The notes under the pieces: generated by a model
What the model was told of the DNA's origin: nothing
The model's database searches: none
The model's input: only the letters and a program-made list of their open reading frames with translations
Origin: Methanosphaera sp. ISO3-F5
Lineage (GTDB): Archaea > Methanobacteriota > Methanobacteria > Methanobacteriales > Methanobacteriaceae
DNA length: 64,000 bases
Assembly: GCF_034480035.2 (NCBI RefSeq)
Contig: NZ_CP118753.2
Coordinates: 855,001-919,000 of the forward strand
Reading direction: 5' to 3'
Position numbers and translations under genes: made by a program
In this document: positions 1 through 9,226 of the stretch, one piece after another
Layout of the letters: every line of letters begins with the position of its first letter
Position numbering within the stretch: position 1 is the stretch's first letter

Positions 1-585
<585 letters not shown>

Positions 586-810
586 GATTTTTTCACAAAT
601 TTCATATTAAATATAATTACAAACTAGGCAAAATATCTTAGTTATAAGTTCTATTTTATGCATAACATATTATGATTAATGATTAGTATGTTTTTATGGA
701 ATATTACAAAGTTTCTTATGATTCTTAGTACATTCTAGTTAGGTGTATTCAGTATTTGGCTTTTATGTTTCGTATTTTTTTCTGGATATTTACATTTATC
801 GATTTTATCT

Positions 811-934
811 GGTACGGCGACCAAAGCGATAGGGTCACATCTGATCTCGTCTCGATCTCAGTAATAAAGTCTATCTACGTTCTGTTTTGTACTATAGGTG
901 GTAAGCTTATGGGAATTTCGGAAAGTTGCCGGCC
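811..934 (+). rRNA. 5S ribosomal RNA
   Basis: About 225 bases after the 23S end there is a typical archaeal 5S gene. The start GGTACGGCGACC pairs with the end GTTGCCGGCC (7 bp plus 3 bp around a bulged A), closing helix I. Inside are the expected elements: a GGTCACATCTGATCTCGT-like loop B/C segment, then a TCTACGTTCTG...GTACTATAGG segment near 872-899. The order 23S-5S matches an rRNA operon. Ends are set from helix I and may be off by one or two bases. Confidence 0.9.
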
Positions 935-1318
935 TTTAACTTTTATTTACTTGCTTGTTTTGTTTATTGTTTGTTTGGAATTTATTATGTAGTTTTTTCT
1001 GATTTTTGTAATGAGTTCATGCTTCTAATTTTTATCCTTTTTACTTGTAATTAGTTAAATATTTTGTTTACTTGTTTTTATTATACTAATTATCTTTTTT
1101 TCATGTTTTAGCTCTTGTTTTATTTTTAATTTATAGGATAATCTTTTATTTGTTAATATTCTATTTTTAAGATTTTCTGTATTTGCTTTACGAAAAAAAT
1201 TAGATTAACATAATATTTTGCATCGAAAATAAATATATACACTTTTGTTATATCTAAATAACTTAATATATTTTGTGATATTAATTAGTAATGTCTAAAT
1301 ATTTTTTTTGGTGAAAAA
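935..1318. other. T-rich intergenic stretch after the rRNA operon
   Basis: This holds runs of T directly after the 5S gene (about 934-965), which is the usual archaeal terminator signal for a + strand transcript. No coding potential, tRNA or convincing repeat was seen up to the insertion sequence end at 1319. Confidence 0.5.
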
Positions 1319-3037
1319 TGTCAATGCTGTCTATTTAAGTAGTTATCATTTTATTAGTTTATTTTTATTTTAGATTATTTTTTGATTTTTATTTTTATTA
1401 TTTTCATTAATTTTTCTTTGTTTTAATTTATTTTTACTTTTATTATTGTTATAGTTGTTATTATTAGTGTTTATTTTTTTAATTGTTGTTTTAATTATTA
1501 ATTAGGGTTATATTTATATATTACTTTTTATATATATTTTATTAGTGAATATGATTTCTATACTTTTTTGAATTTTGTTATGAGTTTATTGTATTCATTT
1601 TTATTTGAATTTATCTTATTTGTGGTGTTAATTTATGAATTTTATGGTTGAGGTTGAGAATTCTATTTGTAGGATTGAGGACTATAATGATTATAAGTAT
1701 TGGTATGGACGTAAAGCTTTTACTCGTGTTCGTAAATGGAGTTTTATGGATTATGTACTTTTTGTTTTAGTCAATAAAGGTCGTAGTAGTTCTATTGAGA
1801 TTGAAGAGTACGTTAAAGAACGTTGGGATGATGAATCTAAAATCATTTCTAAACAGGCTTTATCAAAGCAACGACTTAAAATTAAACCTAAAATCTTTAA
1901 AGACATGAATCTAGACTTTATAAAAGATGTATTTAATAGTTCTGAATTTGAACATGATTTTAAAGATTATACAATACTTTTAGTTGATGGTTCTGATCTT
2001 CAATTACCTAATATTAAAATTACCAAAGAAGAATTTAATGTTGCACCAGATACCATAGTGTACACCCAGGCACCAAGTGTTAAAGCTTCTATGTTGATAG
2101 ATGCTAAATATAACCTTGTAGTTGATGCTATCTTAGGTGATTTTAAATCAAATGAAAGGGAATTAGTTAAACAACACATATCCAATATTGAAGATAAAAT
2201 AAATTTAGAAAAAACAATAATAATCTTTGATAGGGGTTATATATCACTTGAATTAATGTTATTCCTTGAAAACAAAGGTATTAAATATTTATTCAGATCC
2301 AATGAAAGATACTACCAAAACGAAATATTAACTATGAAATCTCGTGATGAAACAGTACAATTAGAAATCAATACCAACAGAACTCAAAACATCAAAGACA
2401 AAAACATAAAAAAACAAGCATTAAACCTAGAATATTATCAAACAAGAATAAGCAAACCATTATTAGACAATGGAGTTACAGAAATACTATTTACTAACAT
2501 CACTGAATCAGAAGCAGACATTCACAAACTCAAAGAATTATACAAAATGAGGTGGGAAATCGAATTAAATTACGAAAAAATCAAAAATAAGATACGAATA
2601 GAAAATTTCTCTGGAAAAAGAAGAACCATAATTGAACAAGACTTCTATTCACAAATATACATCTTCAATTTACAAATGGCAATACAAAACAAAGCACAAA
2701 AAGAACTAGAACCAGAAAACAAAGAATTACGAGAAAAACACGATAAAGAAAAACGACCAAACACCAACCTGGGAATAGGACGTCTCAAAAACAAACTAAC
2801 CCAAATACTATTAAAACCATTAAACGAAATAAAAAGAATCTTAAACAATTTAATCATCAAATCCATCAAATTCACAACAGATTACAAATTCAACCGACCA
2901 TCAACAAACAGAAAAACCAAAAGACACGTAAAATACCCCTACAATCTAAGAAGAAGCTTTTAAACAAAATATTTTTTTTTCATAGAAAAAACATTATCAA
3001 ACAAAACAAATCAAAAATTAAGTTGACAGTATTGGGA
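1319..3037 (+). mobile_element. IS4-type insertion sequence with imperfect terminal repeats
   Basis: A transposase gene is flanked by candidate terminal inverted repeats. The left one is 1319-1338 and the right one 3018-3037; the reverse complement of the right end matches the left at 15 of 20 positions, sharing the core CAAT-CTGTC. The span is 1719 bp, a normal size for this family. I could not find a convincing target-site duplication. About 300 T-rich bases separate the left end from the transposase start. It sits between the rRNA operon and the next gene without breaking one. Confidence 0.6.
1635..2963 (+). CDS. IS4-family (DDE_Tnp_1) transposase
   Basis: This is a 442-residue DDE transposase that should cut and join the ends of the surrounding element. 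The first catalytic Asp lies in LLVDGSDLQLP (about residue 118), the second in IIFDRGYISLE (about 200), and the Glu in the IS4 signature YKMRWEIELNYEKIK (about 310-325), which has the Y-x2-R-x3-E-x6-K pattern. The C-terminus is strongly basic, as usual for DNA contact. The frame is open throughout, so it may be active. ATG at 1635 or 1644 could be the start. Codon use shifts from T-rich to A-rich along the gene, a strand-composition pattern also seen in other genes here. Confidence 0.9.
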   Translation: MNFMVEVENSICRIEDYNDYKYWYGRKAFTRVRKWSFMDYVLFVLVNKGRSSSIEIEEYVKERWDDESKIISKQALSKQRLKIKPKIFKDMNLDFIKDVFNSSEFEHDFKDYTILLVDGSDLQLPNIKITKEEFNVAPDTIVYTQAPSVKASMLIDAKYNLVVDAILGDFKSNERELVKQHISNIEDKINLEKTIIIFDRGYISLELMLFLENKGIKYLFRSNERYYQNEILTMKSRDETVQLEINTNRTQNIKDKNIKKQALNLEYYQTRISKPLLDNGVTEILFTNITESEADIHKLKELYKMRWEIELNYEKIKNKIRIENFSGKRRTIIEQDFYSQIYIFNLQMAIQNKAQKELEPENKELREKHDKEKRPNTNLGIGRLKNKLTQILLKPLNEIKRILNNLIIKSIKFTTDYKFNRPSTNRKTKRHVKYPYNLRRSF

Positions 3038-3521
3038 TATTTTATTAAAAAATAGTACTTTTTTTTGTTAAAGGGGAACATTAATCATTTTTTTCTTCTA
3101 AAAAAATAATTTTTAGTATGACATGAAGATTAATGTTCCTTGTTTTGATATAAACTTATATTATTTAATATTGTTTGTTATAAACAAACAATTATTATAT
3201 ACTCTTTTATAATATATGAATGTTATTAATGTTTGTTTAGCCTAAATCTGTTGAGTCATACTCTTTTTTAAGATTTTACTAAAAAATTTTTTGTTTAATT
3301 AATTTCTTTATAAAAATAGTTTTTTTGATAAAGGTTACAAAGACAGAAAAATTATGGAAATTTCTACTTTATAACCTATTTCTTAATGAATATATTTATG
3401 TATCATTATAATACATTGATTAATAAATATTAATCAATTATATTTTTGTTTAAACTTTATTATATACTTTGCATATTAATCTATTTTAGTAAGATTATCC
3501 TATATATTTATAGGTGTTGAT
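3038..3521. repeat. Intergenic stretch with three inverted repeats
   Basis: No gene was seen. It holds an inverted repeat with 12-bp perfect arms GGAACATTAATC (3075-3086) and its complement (3128-3139), a tight dyad TGTTTGT-TATAA-ACAAACA (3172-3190), and a hairpin with 9 of 10 paired bases GGTTACAAAG (3333-3342) with 3367-3376. A TATA-like ATTATATAC near 3460-3470 may serve the gene at 3522. The repeats could be remains of a small mobile element or a short RNA. Confidence 0.45.
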
Positions 3522-4091
3522 ATGAAGACTGATAAAAAGAAAAAATTGGAGATTTTATTTATTGATGATATAAGATCTCTTCATAATAATTTATTATCCG
3601 ATAAGTCAAATCATTATCTTCAGAATATGTTGTTTAATTTAAGACTTTTATTTAGGTATAATAATCGTGATCTTGATGATTTGATTGACTTTTATTATTA
3701 TGTTGAGGATATATTGAATAATAAGATTTTATTGGATTTTGATGAGCTGAAGATTCTTATTTATAGGGTTACTGATTTGGTTGTTAACTTGGATGATTAT
3801 GATGTTCGGGGCAATACTTTAATCACGGAGTCTTGTTCTAGTCTTTTACAGTCTTTGTATCTTGAGTTGGAAACGTACAGGTTGGCTGATAAAACTAGTG
3901 AATCTAGTGCATGGAAGAATATTCTTGTAAATCAACTTAAGAATCAGGTTGTTGATTTCGAGTTGCTAATACGTATTTTGGAATTGTCTAATGATGATGA
4001 TGTTAAGGGTATTGTTCTAGAAATTTTGGAGAATAATTATCCATTTGAGTTTGCCACTTATAAGGCTCGTAATGGTATTTTAATTGTGTAG
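3522..4091 (+). CDS. Unknown helical protein, 189 residues
   Basis: I do not recognise this family. The product is acidic, rich in Leu, Asp and Asn, and predicted to be almost entirely alpha-helical, with repeated Leu-spaced segments such as LDDLIDFYYYVEDILNN that suggest a helical-repeat or dimerising fold. No signal peptide, membrane segment or metal motif is visible. The start ATG follows a good site, AGGTGTTGAT. It ends 11 bases before the aldo/keto reductase start, so the two are probably co-transcribed and it may be an accessory protein of that enzyme. Its codons are T-ending, like the downstream gene. Confidence 0.75.
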   Translation: MKTDKKKKLEILFIDDIRSLHNNLLSDKSNHYLQNMLFNLRLLFRYNNRDLDDLIDFYYYVEDILNNKILLDFDELKILIYRVTDLVVNLDDYDVRGNTLITESCSSLLQSLYLELETYRLADKTSESSAWKNILVNQLKNQVVDFELLIRILELSNDDDVKGIVLEILENNYPFEFATYKARNGILIV

Positions 4092-4102
4092 GTGTTATTT
4101 TT

Positions 4103-5323
4103 ATGGAGTATAGGGTTTCAGGTAAGACTGGTGATAAGATTTCATTGTTGGGTTTTGGTGCTATGCGTTTAAAATCTAGTGGTGGTCGTGTTGATATGGA
4201 TTTAGCTACTGATTTGTTAAGGTATGCTATTGATAATGGTGTTAATTATATTGATACTGCTTATTTGTATGGTAATGGTTCTGGTTCTAATGAACGTGCT
4301 ATTGGTATGATTCTTGAAAGTCTTGGCTATCGTGATAAGGTTTTTATTTCTACTAAGATGAACAGGTTAGCTATTCATTCTCGTGAGGATATGGATGTAA
4401 TGTTTTCTAATCAGTTGGAGAATTTATGTACTGATCGTATTGATTATTATTTTATTCATAATGTTATTTGTTATGATGATGTTGTTTCATTGATTGATAT
4501 GGGCTTGTTTGATTTTATTAATGAGAAAAAGTCTAGTGGTCAGATTGTTAATATGGGTTTTTCTTATCATGGTTCTTTGGATGATTTTAGGAAGATTTTG
4601 GATCTTTATGATTGGGATGTTACATTGTTGCAGTATAATTATTTTGATGATAGTATGCAGGCGGGTATTGAGGGTATTCGTTTAGCTTATTCTAGGGGTA
4701 TGGCTGTTGTAATTATGGAGCCTTTGAAGGGAGGTCTTCTTGCCGGTAATATGCCCCTTGAGGTTCAGGATTTGATTGATGCTTCTTCATCTACTAGGAG
4801 TAATGTTGATCTTGCTTTTTCATGGATTTTTGATACTCCTGAGGTTACATGTGTTCTTAGTGGTATGAATTCCATGGATATGTTGGAGGAGAATATTGAT
4901 ATTGTTAATAGGCATGTTGATTCTTCTTTGAGTGATGATGAGGTTGCTTTGATTGGTGAGGTTAAGGATGTTCTTCATCGTTTGAATAAGATTAATTGTA
5001 CTGGATGTAATTATTGTATGCCTTGTCCTAGGGATATTAATATTCCTTCTATTTTCAAGTTGTATAATGATAAGTTCTTGTTTCCTCAAGATAAGGTTGC
5101 TGGTGTAAATAACAATTCATTACTTTATGTGGGTAATATATTGGGTGTTACGGGTAGTCCTCATGATGCTTCATTATGTGTTGATTGTGGATTGTGTGTT
5201 AGTAAATGTCCTCAACAGTTGGATATTCCTGGTTTGATTCGTTTAGTTGATAAAGATTTTCATGGTAAGCTTTTCAGACCGTTTATTCCAGTGATTAAGA
5301 GGGTTATGAAGTTTGTATTATAA
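4103..5323 (+). CDS. Aldo/keto reductase with C-terminal ferredoxin domain
   Basis: The 406-residue protein has an aldo/keto reductase barrel (about 1-290) followed by a domain with two 4Fe-4S motifs. The family start is seen in LGFGAMRL, the catalytic Asp/Tyr region in YIDTAYLYG (about 49-57), and the His in YYFIHN. The first cluster motif is CTGCNYCMPCP (about 300), the second CVDCGLCVSKCP (about 354). This architecture is common in methanogens and anaerobic bacteria and is thought to reduce unknown carbonyl substrates with electrons from ferredoxin or NAD(P)H; the substrate cannot be told. A small ferredoxin is encoded convergently just after it (5362-5583), a possible electron partner. 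Confidence 0.9.
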   Translation: MEYRVSGKTGDKISLLGFGAMRLKSSGGRVDMDLATDLLRYAIDNGVNYIDTAYLYGNGSGSNERAIGMILESLGYRDKVFISTKMNRLAIHSREDMDVMFSNQLENLCTDRIDYYFIHNVICYDDVVSLIDMGLFDFINEKKSSGQIVNMGFSYHGSLDDFRKILDLYDWDVTLLQYNYFDDSMQAGIEGIRLAYSRGMAVVIMEPLKGGLLAGNMPLEVQDLIDASSSTRSNVDLAFSWIFDTPEVTCVLSGMNSMDMLEENIDIVNRHVDSSLSDDEVALIGEVKDVLHRLNKINCTGCNYCMPCPRDINIPSIFKLYNDKFLFPQDKVAGVNNNSLLYVGNILGVTGSPHDASLCVDCGLCVSKCPQQLDIPGLIRLVDKDFHGKLFRPFIPVIKRVMKFVL

Positions 5324-5361
5324 AAAAAAGTTATTAATGGGGGAGGGTATTGTTTGAAGAT

Positions 5362-5583
5362 TTAATCTTCTTCATATACTTCTATGCATTCACCGGTACA
5401 GTTTTCTTCTGCTTCTTCGTATATTGAAGCATCTTCTACTTTTAATTCGTCGGTGTTATCGTCTCTTTCTGCTCCAATTAATGTTGCTTTGTCATCATCA
5501 TCGAATGTGAATTTTGTTTCGTCTATTTCTACGCAGTGTCCGCACATTGTGCAGTCGTCTCTTTCTAATATAACTTCATACAT
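5362..5583 (-). CDS. Small single-cluster ferredoxin
   Basis: A 73-residue acidic protein with CTMCGHC (residues 11-17) and a later Cys near residues 62-66 (ENCTGECIEVYE), the pattern of monocluster 4Fe-4S ferredoxins; a second late Cys could form a disulfide as in Thermotoga ferredoxin. It should carry single electrons between cytoplasmic enzymes. The ATG follows a very strong ribosome binding site, AAGGAGG, suggesting high expression. It faces the aldo/keto reductase, sharing only a short gap, so both ends may form a common termination region. No frameshift or odd codon use is seen. Confidence 0.88.
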   Translation of the reverse strand: MYEVILERDDCTMCGHCVEIDETKFTFDDDDKATLIGAERDDNTDELKVEDASIYEEAEENCTGECIEVYEED

Positions 5584-5704
5584 ATTTTTTTTCCTCCTTA
5601 ATTAAAAAAAATATATTTAGTAGGTATAGTATCGGTTGTATTTATAATTTTGTAACTTTTTAAGTAAATTTTAGAATAAGTTAAGGGGAGTGGAGATTAT
5701 TGTT

Positions 5705-6736
5705 TTATTGGAGTGTTGGGTACAGTTTTATTCTTTGTATGTTGCTTACTTCAATGTTGCTTATTTTTAGGCTTAGTGTGTCAAATCCCAGGAATAGTTT
5801 TGTGTTTATTAGTGTGTTTGCTGTTCCTATTATGTGGTTTAGCTGGTCGTAGCAGGTTGCTGCTATTTTTATGTTATGGTATTTGTCGGGGTTTTTTATT
5901 CTTATTTCACCCACTATCTCTATGTCAAAGTCAGATTTTACCAGTACTGACGTGTTTGTTATTGTCATTCCTATTTTTCGTTCAATATCTTGTAGTTGTT
6001 CGATGAAAATATTGTTTGCTTCATGGGATGTTTCATATTTTTCATAGTTGGTAATGATTATATCATCTTTTGGTTCTTCCTTATCCTGTGTGTCATACTG
6101 TATCATTTCTGGTAAGATGATTATTATCGCTGTCTTTGTAACATCAATGTTTAGGCTAATATCAAATGTATTGAAGTTTCCATGATCCACGTTTATAATT
6201 GTTTTATTTTTTGTTAGCTGTGCCTTGTTTTCATCATAGGATATTGCTGATAGTTGGACGCTTTTATTGTCTAGTTTATCGTTTGTTGTGATTTCTCCCA
6301 TTATTTCCAGGGGTCCGTTAAAATCATCCAGTATAACATCAATATTTCTGAGTATTAATCCCATGTCTGCTTCTAATTTTTTGTTTCTTCTTAGTTTTCC
6401 CTTAATCTGTGTTTCTAGCTGTATTAATTCTTCGTCTCGTTCAGTGTTTTCTTCATCGTTTGTATTGACGTATAATTCTTCATCATCAAGGAATGTTGGT
6501 TTTTCGTTTTTTTCTCCCAGTAGTTCTCGGGTTATTTCATCTATATCATCATCAAATAAGTTGTTAGTGTTTGAATCAATTATTTCTCTTGCTAGACTGT
6601 CTGCGTATAAGTGATCCATTTTTATGTCATTGTTTGTTGAGTTATTGTCTACTTGTATGTACATTATTTCGCCACAGTATGCACAGTAGTCGTATGAATC
6701 ATCATTTAATTCTCCACAATTTGAACATCTTTGCAT
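5705..6736 (-). CDS. Zinc-ribbon protein with FxLYD-like beta domains
   Basis: The 343-residue product starts with a zinc ribbon, CSNCGELNDDSYDYCAYCG (residues 4-22), followed by a long acidic linker (about 40-110) with no fixed structure, then two similar beta-rich units (about 125-205 and 255-343). Both units hold a run like GEI-N-D/K...IKIAATCYD...IIGTANT, the look of FxLYD-type domains in archaeal and bacterial surface or stress proteins. No membrane segment is present, so it may be cytoplasmic. Function unknown. The ribosome binding site before the ATG is weak (GGGGAT). It is one of three zinc-ribbon proteins in the window (also 46523 and 49112). Confidence 0.7.
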   Translation of the reverse strand: MQRCSNCGELNDDSYDYCAYCGEIMYIQVDNNSTNNDIKMDHLYADSLAREIIDSNTNNLFDDDIDEITRELLGEKNEKPTFLDDEELYVNTNDEENTERDEELIQLETQIKGKLRRNKKLEADMGLILRNIDVILDDFNGPLEIMGEITTNDKLDNKSVQLSAISYDENKAQLTKNKTIINVDHGNFNTFDISLNIDVTKTAIIIILPEMIQYDTQDKEEPKDDIIITNYEKYETSHEANNIFIEQLQDIERKIGMTITNTSVLVKSDFDIEIVGEIRIKNPDKYHNIKIAATCYDQLNHIIGTANTLINTKLFLGFDTLSLKISNIEVSNIQRIKLYPTLQ

Positions 6737-6856
6737 TGTTTTTATCCCCTTATATATTTTGATGCTTTCTTATAATATTTTATAATTGATATGCTTAATA
6801 AATTTTAGGAAGGTATAATTAGTTGTTTTTGGTATATTAATTATTAGGTGATAATG

Positions 6857-7273
6857 ATGACTGAAAGAGAAGAAGTTTTTGATTATTTGCAAAAGGCTGG
6901 CGTATTATTTTTAGCTACTGTTAAGGGTGATAAACCAAAGAATAGGCCTATAGGTTTTAAGATGCTTGTTAATGACCAGATTTATTTCTTAACGGGTGAA
7001 TCTAAGGATGTTAATGCGCAGATGATTAAAAATACTAATGTTGAATTTGTTGGCAGGTTTGATGAGGGCTTTATTCGTTATTATGGTAGGGTTGTTTTTG
7101 ATGAAGATTCTGATGGTGAGCTATTAGGTAAGGCTTTTGAATTAATGCCTATGCTTGAAAAACTTTATGGTGAAGGTTCTGAAGATACTGCAGTTATTTT
7201 CCATGTGGGTAAAGCTACTGCAGAAATTAGGGACATGTTTGGTATTAAAAAAGCTTATAATTTCTTAAATTAA
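6857..7273 (+). CDS. Pyridoxamine 5'-phosphate oxidase-like FMN-binding protein
   Basis: This 138-residue protein belongs to the split-barrel flavin-binding group: FLATVKGDKPKNRPIGFK near the N-terminus and IYFLTGESKDVNAQM are characteristic. Such proteins bind FMN or F420 and act as small oxidoreductases or flavin stores; the substrate is unknown. AGGTGAT at 6846-6852 is the ribosome binding site, so I prefer ATG 6857 over the upstream GTG 6848, which lies inside that site; ATG 6854 is an alternative. A broken paralogue lies at 12549-12954 and shares the C-terminal pattern A-T-[AV]-E-[IF]-R-[DN]-M-F. Confidence 0.85.
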   Translation: MTEREEVFDYLQKAGVLFLATVKGDKPKNRPIGFKMLVNDQIYFLTGESKDVNAQMIKNTNVEFVGRFDEGFIRYYGRVVFDEDSDGELLGKAFELMPMLEKLYGEGSEDTAVIFHVGKATAEIRDMFGIKKAYNFLN

Positions 7274-7299
7274 TAAAAAAAAGTTTTGTTATGGGGATT

Positions 7300-7650
7300 T
7301 TATAATAGTTTTTCTTCCCATTCTTTTTCTTTAAAACCGGTTAGTATAACGTTTTCTGTTATTATTAATGGTCTTTTTACTAGCATTCCATCTGTTGATA
7401 GTATTTCTATTTGTTCGTCTAGTGTCATTTCAGGTAGTTTGTCTTTTAGTTTTAGTTCTCTGTATTTTTTGCCGCTTGTGTTGAAGAATCTTTTTATGGG
7501 CAGTTCTGATTTTTCTATCCATTCTTTTAGTTCGTCTTTTCTTGGATTGTCTTTTATGATGTCTCGGTCTTCATATTCTATGTTGTGTTCGTCTAACCAT
7601 TTTTTTGCTTTTCTGCAGGTACTGCATCTTGGATATTCTATTATCAGCAT
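7300..7650 (-). CDS. ArsC/Spx-family thioredoxin-fold protein
   Basis: 116 residues with YPRCSTCRKAKKWLDEH at the N-terminus: the CxxC pair of the ArsC/Spx/YffB family, then the long middle segment KRFFNTSGKKYREL and the conserved LIKRPLI-like VKRPLII (about residues 92-98). Members are glutathione- or thioredoxin-linked arsenate reductases or redox regulators; with CSTC rather than a lone Cys it more likely exchanges disulfides or acts as an uncharacterised reductase. An arsenic role cannot be shown, as no ars genes are nearby. GAGAGGAAAAAAGC precedes the ATG. It is divergent from the TACAT array and AbrB-TIR genes. Confidence 0.8.
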   Translation of the reverse strand: MLIIEYPRCSTCRKAKKWLDEHNIEYEDRDIIKDNPRKDELKEWIEKSELPIKRFFNTSGKKYRELKLKDKLPEMTLDEQIEILSTDGMLVKRPLIITENVILTGFKEKEWEEKLL

Positions 7651-7724
7651 GCTTTTTTCCTCTCTAGTTTTATGTTATTATCTTTTTTCTGTTTTTTGTT
7701 ATTTATTTTTTTATATTATTCATG

Positions 7725-7783
7725 TACATTATGTACATTAAATACATTTCATACATATCATACATAATGTTGTAAATGTACAT
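7725..7783 (+). promoter_or_regulatory. TACAT array with exact 9-nt period
   Basis: TACAT occurs at 7725, 7734, 7743, 7752 and 7761, exactly 9 bases apart, and again at 7779, two periods later; the skipped position, 7770, reads TTGTA. The array ends directly before a TATA-like box (TTTTATATA, about 7785-7793) for the gene at 7818, which is nearly leaderless. The position is that of an operator or activator array. The AbrB-like product of the first gene is an obvious candidate binder, but this is inference. Confidence 0.65.
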
Positions 7784-7817
7784 AATTTTATATATTAACA
7801 ATTATAAATATAATCTC

Positions 7818-8009
7818 ATGAAAGATTACACAGTAAAAGCAAGGCAACGACAAGGAACCAAATCCATTGACTTAACATTACCTGCTGATATTAGTAAAGA
7901 ATACTCTATTTCTAGGGGAGACATCTTTAAAATAGATACTGTGTTTGAAAACGACACTTTAAAATTAGAATACACATTAATATATCAAAGAAATAAAAAA
8001 GAGGACTGA
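7818..8009 (+). CDS. AbrB/MazE-like swapped-hairpin DNA-binding protein
   Basis: The 63-residue product has the AbrB-type pattern: basic start VKARQRQGTKSIDLTLPADI, then ISRGDIFKI, then a final strand pair LKLEYTLIYQ. Such dimers bind DNA as transcription factors or as antitoxins. I use the internal ATG 7818 rather than an upstream frame extension because the TATA box at about 7785-7793 puts the RNA start near this codon. It is followed after one base by the TIR-like gene, with GAGGA inside its end serving that gene, so the pair is translationally coupled. It may repress its own operon through the TACAT array. Confidence 0.7.
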   Translation: MKDYTVKARQRQGTKSIDLTLPADISKEYSISRGDIFKIDTVFENDTLKLEYTLIYQRNKKED

Positions 8010-8010
8010 A

Positions 8011-8487
8011 ATGTATCAAAATAAAATAACACATAATCTTTTCATCAGTTACTACCATGTTGATCGATACTTTAGAGACAAACTAAGTAAAATATTAGAA
8101 AAAAACTTTAAAACACATTCATCCCCACATAATTATGCAATATGCCATAACTTTGAAAGATACACCGAAGAACTAAGAAAATCCACATCACAAGAGGATA
8201 TATTCATAGTTCTTGTGGGAAATGAAACATATAAATCACGAAATGTGGATTGGGAAATAGATTTTGGACTTCATGAAAATGCATGCATGATGGGATTATG
8301 CTTACCAACAAACGATGATTACCTAAAAAAAGAAATTAATCCTAAAATAATACCTAAAAAACTGGCAACTAACATATACTCAGGTTATGCATCATACTTT
8401 GACTGGACAGAAAATTACGAAGCAATACAATCATATATAGAACATGCCATAAAAAATAAGATAAACAAACATGCATTATTCATCTAA
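8011..8487 (+). CDS. TIR-like protein of the ThsB / MTH538 (DUF1863) type
   Basis: 158 residues fit the ThsB_TIR (DUF1863) fold: NLFISYYHVDRYFRDKLSK at the start (strand A and helix), IFIVLVGNETYKSRNVDWEI in the centre with the near-invariant LVG..T..S..VDWEI, and a C-terminal helix. In Thoeris defence systems ThsB makes a cyclic ADP-ribose signal from NAD after phage infection and activates ThsA. No ThsA is seen next to it, so it may act alone, with an unlinked effector, or have another role. It is coupled to the AbrB-like gene and followed by an unknown gene with its own promoter. Family call fairly sure; role inferred. Confidence 0.75.
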   Translation: MYQNKITHNLFISYYHVDRYFRDKLSKILEKNFKTHSSPHNYAICHNFERYTEELRKSTSQEDIFIVLVGNETYKSRNVDWEIDFGLHENACMMGLCLPTNDDYLKKEINPKIIPKKLATNIYSGYASYFDWTENYEAIQSYIEHAIKNKINKHALFI

Positions 8488-8566
8488 AATTATTCCCGTA
8501 AACATTTAATATTAAGTACAATATATTACACTTATATATTTAATGTATTAAAATATAGGTGAAAAA

Positions 8567-9091
8567 ATGGCAGATAATAAACATCCACATAAAAATGTAA
8601 TCGATAATTATGAAAACATATACCCAATGGTAACATTAATAGATCAATCAAAAACAACATATGTACGTGAAAACTTACCAATACACTTACATGCAAGTCA
8701 AATAAAACTATTGAAAGAAGCAAACAAACACCAGAAACCACACCATAAAGCAGTTAGAATAAACCAATACAAAAAACTCAAAGAATCAGGAAAAGAAGAT
8801 AAACTATTTGAATTACACACAGAATTATACATAAAAAAATATGAAAAACTAGAAAATAAAGGTTTACTAACAGTTAATACAGATACTGATGAACTTCCAT
8901 TTGATGCAATTCTAACAGAAAAAGGTGAAGAAATACTAAATCAAATAAATGAATTAGAAGCACAATGGGAAGAAGTAGTACTTGAAGGTGTTGAAGATAA
9001 AGAAAAACTACTTGAACAAATAAAAATAGTAGCAAATAATGCTTTACCAATCAACTATAATCATAAAAAACAACAGAAATTCGTATTCTAA
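8567..9091 (+). CDS. Unknown protein, possibly winged-helix
   Basis: 174 residues, family not recognised. The C-terminal half (KYEKLENKGLLTV..., then FDAILTEKGEEILNQINELEAQWEEVV) resembles the wing and last helix of MarR/PadR-type winged helices, where a T-E/D-x-G motif precedes a long helix. The N-terminus (about 1-60) is rich in His, Lys and Asn and lacks a clear fold. No membrane segment. AGGTGA sits 8 bases before the ATG and a TATA-like CTTATATATTT lies near 8530, so it has its own promoter although it follows the TIR gene by 80 bases. Confidence 0.6.
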   Translation: MADNKHPHKNVIDNYENIYPMVTLIDQSKTTYVRENLPIHLHASQIKLLKEANKHQKPHHKAVRINQYKKLKESGKEDKLFELHTELYIKKYEKLENKGLLTVNTDTDELPFDAILTEKGEEILNQINELEAQWEEVVLEGVEDKEKLLEQIKIVANNALPINYNHKKQQKFVF

Positions 9092-9226
9092 TTAAAACAT
9101 CATCACCCTCTTTTCGATTTCTTTTTTTCTAATAAACCTATTTCTAAAATGATTATTTTCATCCGGGTCATATCCAATAATTTAATACTATCTAAAAGTA
9201 TACATTTATATAATGGTGGTATTAAA

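Noticed and set aside
756-992. A 78-codon frame over the 5S region
   Set aside because: It overlaps the 5S rRNA gene, whose helix I pairing and loops are clear.
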